Below, piece by piece: positions 28,914 through 37,935 of a stretch of 64,000 nucleotides of DNA (positions are counted from its first letter, which is position 1; every line of letters begins with the position of its first letter). A model generated the notes under the pieces. It saw nothing but the letters and a program-made list of their open reading frames with translations, made no database searches and was not told where the DNA came from. This stretch comes from Neisseria animalis (GTDB lineage: Bacteria > Pseudomonadota > Gammaproteobacteria > Burkholderiales > Neisseriaceae). Both the position numbers and the translations under genes were made by a program. Location: the NCBI RefSeq assembly GCF_900636515.1, contig NZ_LR134287.1, forward strand, positions 186,001 to 250,000, in the 5' to 3' direction.

Positions 28914-31226
28914 TTATTCTTGTAATTCTGCCAGCAGGTCCTCTCCGTATGCGGCCAGTTTTTCTTCACTCATGCCGTGGATTTCCGCCAACTCTGCCAA
29001 ACTTTGCGGCTGCTTGGCGGCGATGGCGCGCAGGGTGATTTTGCTGAACACTTGATGCTCGGGTATGTCGGCGCGGCGTGCGGTTCTGCCGCACCATTCG
29101 AGCAGGCGGCGCATGAGTTTGCGCGTGGCGGCGGCTTGTTCGTCCAGACTGTCGGCAAAGGGGTAGCATACGGAAAGGAGGTCGGTGGCGTATTTGCCGA
29201 TACGCACTTCGCCCAAGCCGTAGATGCCTTGTAAATCGAGGTCGGTTTCGGGGGTAAGGCGGATAAGGTCGGTCAGGCTGTCGTCGGTGCAGATTTTGCC
29301 CTCGGCCACGCCTTCGGTTTGGGCTTGTTTGGTGCGCCATGCGGTGAGCGCCTGCCACATGGCTTGATTGCGTTCGCCGGTCAGGCCGTCTGCAAACGGA
29401 CTTGGATTTGCAGACGGCCTGTTGCCGCTGTCGGCGGCGTTCAGGCATATGGCCAGCAGGTCTTGACCGTATTTTTGGATTTTGGCTTCGCCCAAGCCGT
29501 AGATTTCATGCAGTTCTTGCAGGTTTTGCGGCATTTTTTCGACCATATCGCGCAGGGTTTTGTCGCCGCAGACAACGTATGCCGGCACTTCTTCGGCACG
29601 GGCTTTTTCCATGCGCCAGCCGCGCAATGCCTGCCATACGCGCTCTTCACGTTCGGTACGCAGCCATTCTTCTTTCGGTTTTTGCGTGGCGGTTTTTTCG
29701 CGCTTGAGCGGGCGCAGCCATACTTCGGTTTCGCCTTTGAGGACGCTGCGGGCGGATTCGGTCAGTTGCAGGGCCTGATGCTGCTGTGGGTTGACGGTCA
29801 AATAGCCCAAGCTGATGCACTGGCGGATGACGCTGCGCCATTCTTTGTCGGTGAGGCTGTTGCCGATGCCGAAGGTGGAAAGCCGGTCGTGACGGTTGCG
29901 CTGTATCCAGTCGTCGCTTTTGCCGCGCAATACGGCGGTAACGTAACCGGCGGCAAAACGCTGGCCGACTCGGTATATGCAGCTCAATAATTTCTGCGCC
30001 AATACTGTGCCGTCAAAACGCACGGGCGGATGCAGGCAGTTGTCGCAATGGCCGCAGGGCTGCGATGCTTCGCCGAAATGCCTCAGCAGCAGTACGCGGC
30101 GGCATTCGGCAGTTTCGCACACCGACAGCATGGCATCCAGCTTCTGCATTTCGATTTGTTTTTGTATGTCGTCGCTTTGGCCTTCGGCAATGCGCTCGCG
30201 CAGTAAAACCCAATCGTTCAGGCCGTAACACAGCCAGCTGGCGGCAGGCAGGCCGTCGCGCCCCGCCCGTCCGCTCTCCTGATAAAAATGTTCGATGCTT
30301 TGCGGCATGTCGAGATGGGCGACAAAGCGTACGTCGGGCTTGTCTATGCCCATGCCGAAGGCTACGGTTGCTACGACGATGATGTTGTCTTCCCGGGTAA
30401 AGCGGTGCTGGTTGGCTGCGCGCATTTCCATGCTCAAGCCTGCATGGTAGGGAATCGCGTCCAAACCGTGTTCGCATAAAAAGGCGGCCACATCTTCAAC
30501 TTTTTTACGGCTGAGGCAATACACAATGCCGCTTTGCCCGTTCATTTGTTTTTGAATGAAATCCAAAAGCTGCTTTTTGCCGTTGTTTTTTTCGATGACT
30601 TGGTAATAGATGTTGGGACGGTCGAAGCTGGCGATGTATTCGGGCGAATCGTCCAAATGCAGGTAATGCTTGATGTCGGCCCGTGTGGCGGCGTCTGCGG
30701 TGGCGGTAAGCGCGATGCGCGGTACGGCGGGATAGCGTTCTGCCAGTATGCCGAGTTGTTGGTATTCGGGGCGGAAATCATGCCCCCATTGGCTTACGCA
30801 GTGGGCTTCGTCGATGGCAAACAGGCTGATGTTTTGTTGGTCGAGGAAACGCAAAAAACGCTCGCTCACCAAACGCTCCGGTGCGACATAGAGTAATTTC
30901 AGACGGCCTGCATGGATGTCATCGGCAATACGCCGTGCTTCTTCGGCTCCGGTACCGCTGTGTACCGCTGCGGCAGCCACGCCCGCCGCGTGCAGGTTGG
31001 CCACTTGGTCGTTCATCAGGGCAATCAGCGGCGACACCACTACCGCAACGCCTTGGCGCATCAGTGCGGGAATTTGGTAACACAATGATTTGCCGCCGCC
31101 GGTAGGCATCAAAACCGTCAGGCTTCGGCCGGCAGCCAGCGTTTCTACCACAGCCTCTTGGTTGCCGCGGAATTCGGGGTAGCCGAATACATCGTGCAGG
31201 ACTTGTCGGGCTGTGGTCGGAGGCAT
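28914..31226 (-). CDS. recQ: ATP-dependent DNA helicase RecQ with three HRDC domains
   Basis: 770 residues, longer than E. coli RecQ (about 610). Walker [12 protein letters not shown], the DEAH box [13 protein letters not shown] and a zinc-binding region ending CGHCDNC are present. Three HRDC repeats follow (roughly residues 525-590, 610-680 and 695-765), each ending in an IYGLGE.K or IHGMSEEK motif. This three-HRDC layout is characteristic of Neisseria RecQ, which acts in pilin variation and recombinational repair. The linker between HRDC 1 and 2 is encoded by an inverted DUS pair. Confidence 0.96.
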   Translation of the reverse strand: MPPTTARQVLHDVFGYPEFRGNQEAVVETLAAGRSLTVLMPTGGGKSLCYQIPALMRQGVAVVVSPLIALMNDQVANLHAAGVAAAAVHSGTGAEEARRIADDIHAGRLKLLYVAPERLVSERFLRFLDQQNISLFAIDEAHCVSQWGHDFRPEYQQLGILAERYPAVPRIALTATADAATRADIKHYLHLDDSPEYIASFDRPNIYYQVIEKNNGKKQLLDFIQKQMNGQSGIVYCLSRKKVEDVAAFLCEHGLDAIPYHAGLSMEMRAANQHRFTREDNIIVVATVAFGMGIDKPDVRFVAHLDMPQSIEHFYQESGRAGRDGLPAASWLCYGLNDWVLLRERIAEGQSDDIQKQIEMQKLDAMLSVCETAECRRVLLLRHFGEASQPCGHCDNCLHPPVRFDGTVLAQKLLSCIYRVGQRFAAGYVTAVLRGKSDDWIQRNRHDRLSTFGIGNSLTDKEWRSVIRQCISLGYLTVNPQQHQALQLTESARSVLKGETEVWLRPLKREKTATQKPKEEWLRTEREERVWQALRGWRMEKARAEEVPAYVVCGDKTLRDMVEKMPQNLQELHEIYGLGEAKIQKYGQDLLAICLNAADSGNRPSANPSPFADGLTGERNQAMWQALTAWRTKQAQTEGVAEGKICTDDSLTDLIRLTPETDLDLQGIYGLGEVRIGKYATDLLSVCYPFADSLDEQAAATRKLMRRLLEWCGRTARRADIPEHQVFSKITLRAIAAKQPQSLAELAEIHGMSEEKLAAYGEDLLAELQE
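29383..29420. repeat. Inverted DUS pair inside recQ
   Basis: AGGCCGTCTGCAAA and ATTTGCAGACGGCCT, separated by nine bases, lie within the coding sequence and encode RPSAN...FADGL of the inter-HRDC linker. A terminator-like hairpin inside a gene is unusual. Confidence 0.8.
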
Positions 31227-31289
31227 GGCGGTGTGATGGGAAAAGGGAAAGCGTTATTTTAACGGTTTTAACGGGAAAACGCACAAAAA

Positions 31290-31328
31290 AGCCGTCTGCA
31301 AAAACGGTATCGGATTTTGCAGACGGCA
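31290..31328. terminator. Inverted DUS pair between recQ and res1
   Basis: GCCGTCTGCAAAA and TTTTGCAGACGGC form a stem just downstream of res1 (minus strand) and upstream of recQ. Confidence 0.75.
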
Positions 31329-31332
31329 TGAT

Positions 31333-33969
31333 TTATGCAACAGTATCCAGCAACTGCTCCCGAACGTCACGCCCTTGTTCATCTTGTTTGACCGCCATGA
31401 TAAACAGGCATTGGCCACCGCTTAATTTCGCCCATCGCTCGGCGATTAAGCATTTTTCCTTGCTGTCGTCATTGGTTTTGTAGGGTTCGCCCTTGTATTC
31501 CACCACCAAAATCCGTCCGTCTGTCAATTCGGCGATAAAGTCGGGGTAGAAATTGTCTTTGGCCAGCGGCAGTCCAAAACCGCGTTTCACAGGATTGCGC
31601 ACCCAATGTTTCACTTGTGGCAGGCTGTCAATGACTTTGGCGCAATCGAGTTCTTCGCCGCTGCTTTTTAAATCTTCAATTTGGGCAAAATAGCTTTTGT
31701 TGAAACGATAGTTACCTGAATAAAACGGCGGTTGGGGCGCGTAATGCTTCAAATCAAAACAAAATTGATGTTGCGCATCCAAGCAGGCTTGTACATCATT
31801 GCCGCCAAACAAACTTTGCTGATAGCAATCTGCCACTGCTTTTTGCCGATAGCCTTGAATCAACGCCTGAATATCCCGTGCCAAGGCAAATTTTTGTTGC
31901 AACAAATCGGCAAGCGACACATTGGGCTTGGCAAGCAAATCATCTGTCAAACGCTGTAAAAACGCCAACATGACCGCTTGCGGTATATCAGATACGCGGA
32001 CGTGATTATCCAGCCAACGGATAAAATCGTTTTGGCTCAAATCCAGCCAATCATCGGTCAAATGTAATTGCTGTCCGTAAAAACGCTGCGTGAGTTTGTC
32101 GCCGTCAATATCTACGGCGAAACTGTCGCTGCCTGTTTGCACGCGGAATTTTTCCAGTCGGGCAGGATAATCCAAAAGATGCCAGCCGCGATAATCCAGT
32201 AAAATATCAGGGTCTGCCAACATCAACTCGCCCTGAATATTTACGCATAATTGCGGAATGGCGGCAAAGATTCTGCCTTGTTCGGCAGGGGAAGCGCTTT
32301 TGGCGATTTTGGCTTGATGAATGGCAATTTGTTGTTTTAACAGCGTTTGTTTTTTACCTGTTGCTGTTTTTAAAATTGCGGATTGCAAATTATCTGAAAG
32401 ATTGCCCGATACTTGCACCAAAAATCTGCCGTCTTGTTCGGTGGCAATCAGTTGGGATTGTTCGTCTGATGTTAGGTTTTCAGGCAGCCTGTCCAATTCC
32501 AACACGGTAGGCACATATGCCGTCTGAAAAACCGGCAATTCATGTTCATCAAACAAATTATCTTGCCCTGTCTGCCCCATGCGCAGCATATCCGCCACTT
32601 CCAGCGTTTCAAAGCCCATGCCGATGAGTTTGTCTTGCAGATTCTTCGCCGTTTCGCCAAAACTTTTGGACGACAAATGCGCATAAGCGCGGTTTAAATC
32701 TTCCATTTTTCGGCGTTTGGCATACGGCATACGCAACACACGCCCCAAAAGCTGCTCGGCTTCTTTGCTAGACGACACGTTTTGCACCGAACAAAATACA
32801 TAGGCAAACGGACAATCCCAACCTTCTTTTAAGGCCTCCACCGTGATGATGTAGAGAATCGGGCAGTTTTTGTCATACAAATCCACCTTATCCAGCTCGC
32901 GTTGCGACCCTGTAACCACGGCGATTTCACGCTCGTCAATTTTCAATTCTTCCAGCAGATACCGCTTTAACACCTCAACCGTTACCGCGCCGTTTTTGGC
33001 CTCTGCCTGAAACAGTACAATCGGACGTACATAATCGCTTTCGTGTTGGGCTTTTTGTGCCAACTCGCTGCGCCGCAAATACGCCCCGTCCACCGCCTGT
33101 TGCCAAGTTTCGTGTTCGGTTAAGATAATCGGCAGTTTGATCATCTCTTCTTTTTTGAGCACATTTGCGCCAACGTGATACAGCACATTACTGCCGCAAC
33201 GCGCATCAACATTGGGCGTGGCGGTAAATTCCAAAATCGCAGACGGCAACAAATTGGCAAGCACATCAAACGTCAATGGCGTGCGGGCATTATGCGCTTC
33301 ATCTACAATCACAAAAGGGCGGTAGGCTTTGAGCAGATTGGCAAACGAATGTTTGGTTTTGCCAAGCTGTTTTGCCTGCAAACCGTGTTCTTGCAAATCG
33401 GTTGGTTTGACTGTCTCCAAAGTCGCCAAAACATCAGACGGCAAACGTGCAAAATGCGGGGCTAAATGCTCGTTAAACGCATAAATTTTGCGGCCGTCTT
33501 CTTTTTCCACACGGAAATTTTGCAAAGTAGACACCACGATAACCGCCTTATTGCCAAAATCCTGCGGGCGCAACAGGGTAAATTCTTCGGTTTCAATCAC
33601 CATCACTTGACGGTTAAACACCTTATCCAACGCCATGCGGTAAGGGTGTTTGGGGTTTTTCAAGGCTTCGGCAGTTTGGCTTTTAATCGTTTTGCCCGGC
33701 ACCAGCCACAACGCCACAGGAAAATCACAACTCAAATACGCCTTTGCCACCCGCTCGATACTGTGCGAAGCAAGGAGTGTTTTACCGCCGCCTGTGGGAA
33801 TGCGCACGCACACATAAGGAATATCGCGCAAGGCTTCGTGTTCGCTCGGCACTTTATAGGCAAAAGGCTGTTCATCGGCAAACGCCGCCGCCACATCTTT
33901 TTTCAGGCAGCCTGAAAAATAACGGCCGACACTTTCCAGAGCATCTTGTTGGTATGTTTTTAACTGCAT
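31333..33969 (-). CDS. Type III-like restriction subunit (SF2 helicase with PD-(D/E)xK nuclease)
   Basis: 878 residues. The helicase part has Walker A RIPTGGGKTLLA near residue 58, the DEAH-type box VDEAHNARTP, SAILEFTATPN and the motif VI segment EQLLGRVLRMPYAKRR. The C-terminus has FYPDFIAELTDGRILVVEYKG, a PD...ExK nuclease core. It starts 10 bp after the methyltransferase gene with GGGGAAAATC upstream. It is complete, so if mod1 is OFF the subunit would be made without its partner, unless it depends on it. DUS of several dialects lie inside it. Confidence 0.87.
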   Translation of the reverse strand: MQLKTYQQDALESVGRYFSGCLKKDVAAAFADEQPFAYKVPSEHEALRDIPYVCVRIPTGGGKTLLASHSIERVAKAYLSCDFPVALWLVPGKTIKSQTAEALKNPKHPYRMALDKVFNRQVMVIETEEFTLLRPQDFGNKAVIVVSTLQNFRVEKEDGRKIYAFNEHLAPHFARLPSDVLATLETVKPTDLQEHGLQAKQLGKTKHSFANLLKAYRPFVIVDEAHNARTPLTFDVLANLLPSAILEFTATPNVDARCGSNVLYHVGANVLKKEEMIKLPIILTEHETWQQAVDGAYLRRSELAQKAQHESDYVRPIVLFQAEAKNGAVTVEVLKRYLLEELKIDEREIAVVTGSQRELDKVDLYDKNCPILYIITVEALKEGWDCPFAYVFCSVQNVSSSKEAEQLLGRVLRMPYAKRRKMEDLNRAYAHLSSKSFGETAKNLQDKLIGMGFETLEVADMLRMGQTGQDNLFDEHELPVFQTAYVPTVLELDRLPENLTSDEQSQLIATEQDGRFLVQVSGNLSDNLQSAILKTATGKKQTLLKQQIAIHQAKIAKSASPAEQGRIFAAIPQLCVNIQGELMLADPDILLDYRGWHLLDYPARLEKFRVQTGSDSFAVDIDGDKLTQRFYGQQLHLTDDWLDLSQNDFIRWLDNHVRVSDIPQAVMLAFLQRLTDDLLAKPNVSLADLLQQKFALARDIQALIQGYRQKAVADCYQQSLFGGNDVQACLDAQHQFCFDLKHYAPQPPFYSGNYRFNKSYFAQIEDLKSSGEELDCAKVIDSLPQVKHWVRNPVKRGFGLPLAKDNFYPDFIAELTDGRILVVEYKGEPYKTNDDSKEKCLIAERWAKLSGGQCLFIMAVKQDEQGRDVREQLLDTVA
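33902..33916. other. Foreign-dialect DUS in res1
   Basis: TTCAGGCAGCCTGAA contains AGGCAGCCTGAA, the Kingella-type DUS, and on the other strand the AGGCTGCCT part of the simiae-type dialect. A second TTCAGGCAGCCT is at 32479-32490. The dialect names are from memory of the DUS literature. Confidence 0.5.
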
Positions 33970-33979
33970 GATTTTCCCC

Positions 33980-35580
33980 TTATTTATCCATCACATCATA
34001 AGGAATTCTTTTAAAAACAATATTATGGTTTGCCAAATATTTCTCAATCGAAGTCGCTTCGCCGTAAACGACAATATCCAAACCCTGTGCTAAAAACTCC
34101 TTAATCTGTGGCAACTCCCATAAAATTTTGCGGGTCAAAACATTGCCGCCGTCAGGACGTTTGTCGCCCAAAATACCGTTATACAACAGATAATAAGCCG
34201 TGTCGTTCATCACGCCGAGCAGGGGCGATTTTGCAGACGGCCTTGCAAACGGCACACGATGGGTTAAATACCAAATATGCGCCGCCAACGCATCAAACCC
34301 GATAGACGGATGGATCGCGCCGTATTCGTCAAATACTACTTCACCCAACTCGCAAAACCGAAACGCGCCGCCGCCTTGCCAGTTGGCACTGCCCGAAACG
34401 CCGCCCTGTTCGCCGTCAATCACTTTTTTTAAGCGCGGCACAACATGGGTTTTGGCGTGTTCGCCGATTTCAATGCCGATATAACGGCGGTTCATTTTGT
34501 GGGCAACGGCGGCGGTTGTGCCGCTGCCCAAAAAGCTGTCCAGGATTAAATCGCCCTCGTTGGTGGCGATTTGTAAAATGCGTTGGATTAGGCGTTCGGG
34601 TTTGGGGGTAGCAAAGATTTCTTGATTGTTAAATTCACGAACTTCTTTTTTGGCTTCTGTATTTCCGCCGACTTCATCTTGTAATAAGACGGTTAAAGGA
34701 ACAATTCCTTGTTTAACTTGGTGCAAGAAACGTTTAACCATTGGAACGCCATCGCCATTTTTTCCAAAAACAATTAAATTGTCTTTGAGCATTTCAAAAT
34801 ATTTTTCTTCTCGCACCAACCAACATCTGCCTTTTGGTGGCATGACAATTTTTCCTGTTGGTGTTGTAATTGGATAGATATTGTCGCTAACACCAGTTTT
34901 GGCAAATTGAGCACCACGTTGTCCGCCAGTTAAACTAATCGTGAAATTATCAGGCGTGTATAAACCTCGTGGGTCATCGGTGCGATTGTATTTGGCATTC
35001 TGTTTTTCTGTTCGTTCCAATGGATTGGCTGTCCATTTTTCCTTATTTTTTGCGTAACAAAGAATGTGGTCATGGTTATCAGAAAGCCAAGTTGCGTGTC
35101 CCTGTGGTGCAGTTTTCTTTTGCCAAATTAAATTTGCCACAAAGTTTTTCCGCCCAAAAATCTCATCGCACATCACTTTGCAATAATGGCTTTCGTTGTC
35201 GTCCAGCGTAATCCAAATACTGCCGTCTTCCGCCAGCAAATCACGCAAAAGTTCCAAACGCGGATACATCATATTCAGCCACAGGCTGTGTTCCAAATTG
35301 TCGTCGTAATGGGAAAATGCACTGCCCGTGTTGTAGGGCGGGTCGATAAAAATACATTTGACACTGCCGGCATAAAACGGCAGCAAAGATTTCAGCGCGG
35401 CCAAATTGTCGCCCTGAATAATCAGATTATCGGTAAGTGCTTGATTTACCGAAATTTGCGGGGGGGGGGGGTAAGTGTTTGAATACCATAAGAAAACGCC
35501 TGATTTTCGCGCAGCAGGCGGTAAGGCGTTTTGCTTGCGGCTTTAACGGCATCTTCTTTGCCGTGCCAAGTGAGTTGCAT
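33980..35580 (-). CDS. Type III-like adenine methyltransferase, phase-variable, reads OFF
   Basis: If joined, about 533 residues. ATG at 35580 opens MQLTWHGKEDAVKAASKTPY; after residue 39 comes a tract of 12 C on the coding strand, and the frame then stops after four more codons (CGC AAA TTT CGG TAA). With 13 or 10 C it would continue into QISVNQALTDNLIIQGDN and the catalytic part. There, CIFIDPPYNTGSAF (motif IV) precedes LDSFLGSGTTAAVAHKMNRRYIGIE (motif I), a beta-class N6-adenine order. The gene is coupled to res1. A TTG at 35404 could start a truncated product lacking about 60 residues. Confidence 0.85.
35460..35471. repeat. 12-G homopolymer tract in mod1
   Basis: Twelve consecutive G on the plus strand, C on the mod1 coding strand, about 110 bases after the start codon. 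Homopolymers of this length slip during replication and switch reading frame. Present length puts the methyltransferase out of frame. Confidence 0.92.
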
Positions 35581-35628
35581 AAGCGTACCCCGATGAAAAG
35601 TGTAATAAAATTAGCGTGCTATTTTAGC

Positions 35629-35636
35629 AAATTTGC
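35629..35636 (+). other. Left target-site duplication
   Basis: AAATTTGC immediately outside the left inverted repeat, identical to 43163-43170. Eight bases is the duplication size known for IS1595-family elements. Confidence 0.85.
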
Positions 35637-35671
35637 CGGTATTATGTAGCAGTTGCACAAAGATTTAACTA
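35637..35671 (+). repeat. Left terminal inverted repeat of the transposon
   Basis: Starts CGGTATTATGTAGCAG and ends AAGATTTAACTA. It differs from the complement of the right end only at positions 6 (T/G) and 29 (T/C). Confidence 0.88.
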
Positions 35672-35723
35672 AGTGTTTTTGCTACATTTTTCTTATCTCA
35701 TTGTAATTTAAAGGTAAGAAAAA

Positions 35724-36137
35724 ATGAATGCGTTAGAAAAGTTATTGATTGAAGAAATTTCCCTTGCAGAACAAGAAAGGGCTGAATTTGAAGCTAAGAT
35801 AAAGGGGTTAAATCAGAAAATTTTAGACTATCGAACTGCGCTAAATCACGCAAGAGATTCAGATTTTTTATTAAGCAAGAAATCTCGCAATGTACGCTTT
35901 CAGTCGTCTCCATGCCAATTAGTGGCGCATATCCTTAAAAAGCAACCTGAAAAATGGTTTCATACAAATGAAATTACCCTTCAAGCATTGAAATTAGATA
36001 ACCAGCCTATTGATAATGGTGTGCCACGCTTACACTTGCAAACAATGCATAGCACACTAAACCATCTTGTTAAACATTCATTGGTTGAGAAAAAGGTAGA
36101 AGGGAAAACGTGTTATTGGCGTTTGAAGGCAATGTAG
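35724..36137 (+). CDS. Passenger protein A: coiled coil plus predicted winged helix
   Basis: 137 residues, not recognised. Residues 1-45 (MNALEKLLIEEISLAEQERA, then EFEAKIKGLNQKILDYR) form a strongly charged heptad-type coiled coil. The C-terminal half (FHTNEITLQALKLDNQPID, then LHLQTMHSTLNHLVKHSLVEKK followed by CYWRL) looks like a small winged helix. It is the only plus-strand gene of the element, with AAAGGTAAG as ribosome-binding site, and ends back-to-back with gene B. It may regulate or assist transposition; function unknown. Confidence 0.7.
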   Translation: MNALEKLLIEEISLAEQERAEFEAKIKGLNQKILDYRTALNHARDSDFLLSKKSRNVRFQSSPCQLVAHILKKQPEKWFHTNEITLQALKLDNQPIDNGVPRLHLQTMHSTLNHLVKHSLVEKKVEGKTCYWRLKAM

Positions 36138-36572
36138 TTATATTTTCAATCTCCACCGCACATCATTTGCTTTTAATGCTACTCGTTCTACTACGCCTTT
36201 ATTAAGCCAATGCTTCAATGCACCACGCACTGAAACAGTATGTTGCGGTTGAATGATGGGGTCTTGTTTATCTCGAATAAGGACAAGTTCCGTTAATTCA
36301 TTAACAGTAAAGTAATGATTTGGTTTTACTTTCATTTCAGCAAGCACCATTTGGCGTAGTTTTCCCTTGAAACGATGCTGATAAGTGCGGTAGGTATAAA
36401 GCTCCGTATTGTATTCATCAGTTAGGGCTTCTTCTTGCATAACCTCAATGGCTGCTTGTAGTTTATCAAGCTTACTCTCCACCAAAGCAAGATGTTCTAG
36501 CACTTGCTTACGTTCACGTTGCAAGCGGTCAATTTTTGCTTGAATTTGACTTAAATAGATTTTCTTTGCCAT
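36138..36572 (-). CDS. Passenger protein B: coiled coil plus predicted winged helix
   Basis: 144 residues, not recognised. Residues 1-50 (KIYLSQIQAKIDRLQRERKQ, then VLEHLALVESKLDKLQAAIEVM) are a coiled coil and the C-terminal half (YFTVNELTELVLIRDKQDP, then SVRGALKHWLNKGVVERV followed by VRWRL) a winged-helix-like domain, the same architecture as protein A. Its ATG overlaps the transposase stop (TAATG), so it is translated with the transposase, which points to a role in the element itself. Confidence 0.72.
   Translation of the reverse strand: MAKKIYLSQIQAKIDRLQRERKQVLEHLALVESKLDKLQAAIEVMQEEALTDEYNTELYTYRTYQHRFKGKLRQMVLAEMKVKPNHYFTVNELTELVLIRDKQDPIIQPQHTVSVRGALKHWLNKGVVERVALKANDVRWRLKI
36383..36391 (+). 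other. Pasteurellaceae uptake signal core inside the transposon
   Basis: Exact AAGTGCGGT within passenger gene B. One copy in 7.5 kb is weak alone but agrees with the two copies in the 23-26 kb block. Confidence 0.5.
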
Positions 36573-37606
36573 TACATTACCAGTCTTTCTACTTGCCTAT
36601 GGTTGCCTTGCCAGTAGCCTTTCCAAGCATTATCTGATGATGTGCTGAGGCATTTACTGGTCACATCATTGAAAATGGTTAAATTATCCAGTTTGCGAGT
36701 ATCTTCACGATAGGCTATTTCGTTTGCGTAGTTATCAAGGTAGATATTACTCATTTTATGAACTTGTCCGTAATACATACGTTTGAAACGTGCAAAGTAA
36801 CTTTCGGCAAGGTTATTGGTAATCCCTTCATCACTACGATATTCTTTTTGATGGTTCACACGTTGTAAGTCGTAATCCACTATCAATTCATCATAAGCAC
36901 TGTTTTCATCGGTATGAATACGGCTGTTTGGCTCAATATATGCAGTAGCCAATTTCTTCACGGATTCCGTGTTTTCTGACAAAATAGGAAACGTGATGGT
37001 TCTCTTTGCACCGACTAGTTGCGGATTAGACAAAGTGTCCTGTTCAGTGTAACGTTCACGCATAACCAGTACGCCACGTTTATTGGGATTGGCATTTTCT
37101 TTTAAGCGTCTATCTACTCGGTCTGCTTTCTTATTCTTTGGACGTGGAGCGGAATGCACGTAAGTACCATCAATATGGATTTCGCCTGATAATGGGAAAA
37201 GTTCACGTTGTACAATCAGGCTTTCTCGGATTTTATGTGATAAGGTAAAAGCGGTTTTGTACTGCACGTTTAAATCTCGAGAGAGCTGACAGGCTGAAAT
37301 TCCCTTAACTGCATTGACAAATAAGGCAATAGCGAATAAATAGGTTTGAATTGGCAACTTATGGTTTGCAAAAATTGTCCCTGACGTAATGCTAAACGTG
37401 TGTCTGCAATGTTTGCATCGCCACTGCTTGCGAGTAGAGATAAAGTAGGCTTGATGTTGCACACCGCATTTTGGACACACGACGTTCTTTTCACTTCCCC
37501 AGCGGATACCGCAAAGCATCGAAAACGCTTCGCCATCAGATAGACGAGCTATCTGGATGGGTGAAAGCGTTCGAGCTTTGCTGGTTAAAAGGAAGTGTTG
37601 AGCCAT
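36572..37606 (-). CDS. IS1595-family (ISXO2-like) transposase
   Basis: 344 residues. An N-terminal zinc ribbon (CPKCG at about residue 45 and CKHC at about residue 77) precedes a DDE-type core: EIHIDGTYVHSAPRPKNKK (first Asp), IHTDENSAYDELI (second Asp) and NNLAESYFARFKRMYYGQVHKM (third acidic region). This is the IS1595 pattern. It appears full length. It is coupled to passenger gene B. The transposase and the 8-bp duplication agree with each other as to family. Confidence 0.92.
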   Translation of the reverse strand: MAQHFLLTSKARTLSPIQIARLSDGEAFSMLCGIRWGSEKNVVCPKCGVQHQAYFISTRKQWRCKHCRHTFSITSGTIFANHKLPIQTYLFAIALFVNAVKGISACQLSRDLNVQYKTAFTLSHKIRESLIVQRELFPLSGEIHIDGTYVHSAPRPKNKKADRVDRRLKENANPNKRGVLVMRERYTEQDTLSNPQLVGAKRTITFPILSENTESVKKLATAYIEPNSRIHTDENSAYDELIVDYDLQRVNHQKEYRSDEGITNNLAESYFARFKRMYYGQVHKMSNIYLDNYANEIAYREDTRKLDNLTIFNDVTSKCLSTSSDNAWKGYWQGNHRQVERLVM

Positions 37607-37653
37607 TGCAATTATCTAAGTTATATTAAAAGGCTTTACTTGCTGAAAAATTG

Positions 37654-37677
37654 CGGGTTTATGTAGCAGTTGCATAA
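37654..37677 (+). repeat. Degenerate internal copy of the transposon end
   Basis: CGGGTTTATGTAGCAGTTGC then ATAAA, in the same orientation as the left end (direct, not inverted), just upstream of the transposase gene. It pairs with the right end at 43162 to bracket the res2/mod2 cargo alone. A shared TTAACTAAGTGTTT occurs near the left end (35665) and at 37786. Confidence 0.7.
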
Positions 37678-37703
37678 AACCTAAATCTAATCTTAACCGA
37701 ATA

Positions 37704-37745
37704 AAAATACCTTTACCCATTTATACAGGTAAAGGTATTTTACTT
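37704..37745. terminator. Terminator between res2 and the transposase
   Basis: Perfect 14-bp arms AAAATACCTTTACC and GGTAAAGGTATTTT with a 10-base loop. On the minus strand it lies downstream of res2. The rest of 37746-37935 is AT-rich without a gene. Confidence 0.8.
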
Positions 37746-37935
37746 TATTTTTATTTCAAACACTAAAGTGAATTAAGATCAAATATTAACTAAGTGTTTC
37801 TAATTCATCTTTAGTTAAAGGGGCTACACTTCGTCTTTATCTTATATTTAAAGCAATACGTACCCCCACACCTATCGAAGTAGATAAGATATTTACGGAT
37901 AAATAATAACTAAGATAGAATCTTACTATTAGTTT

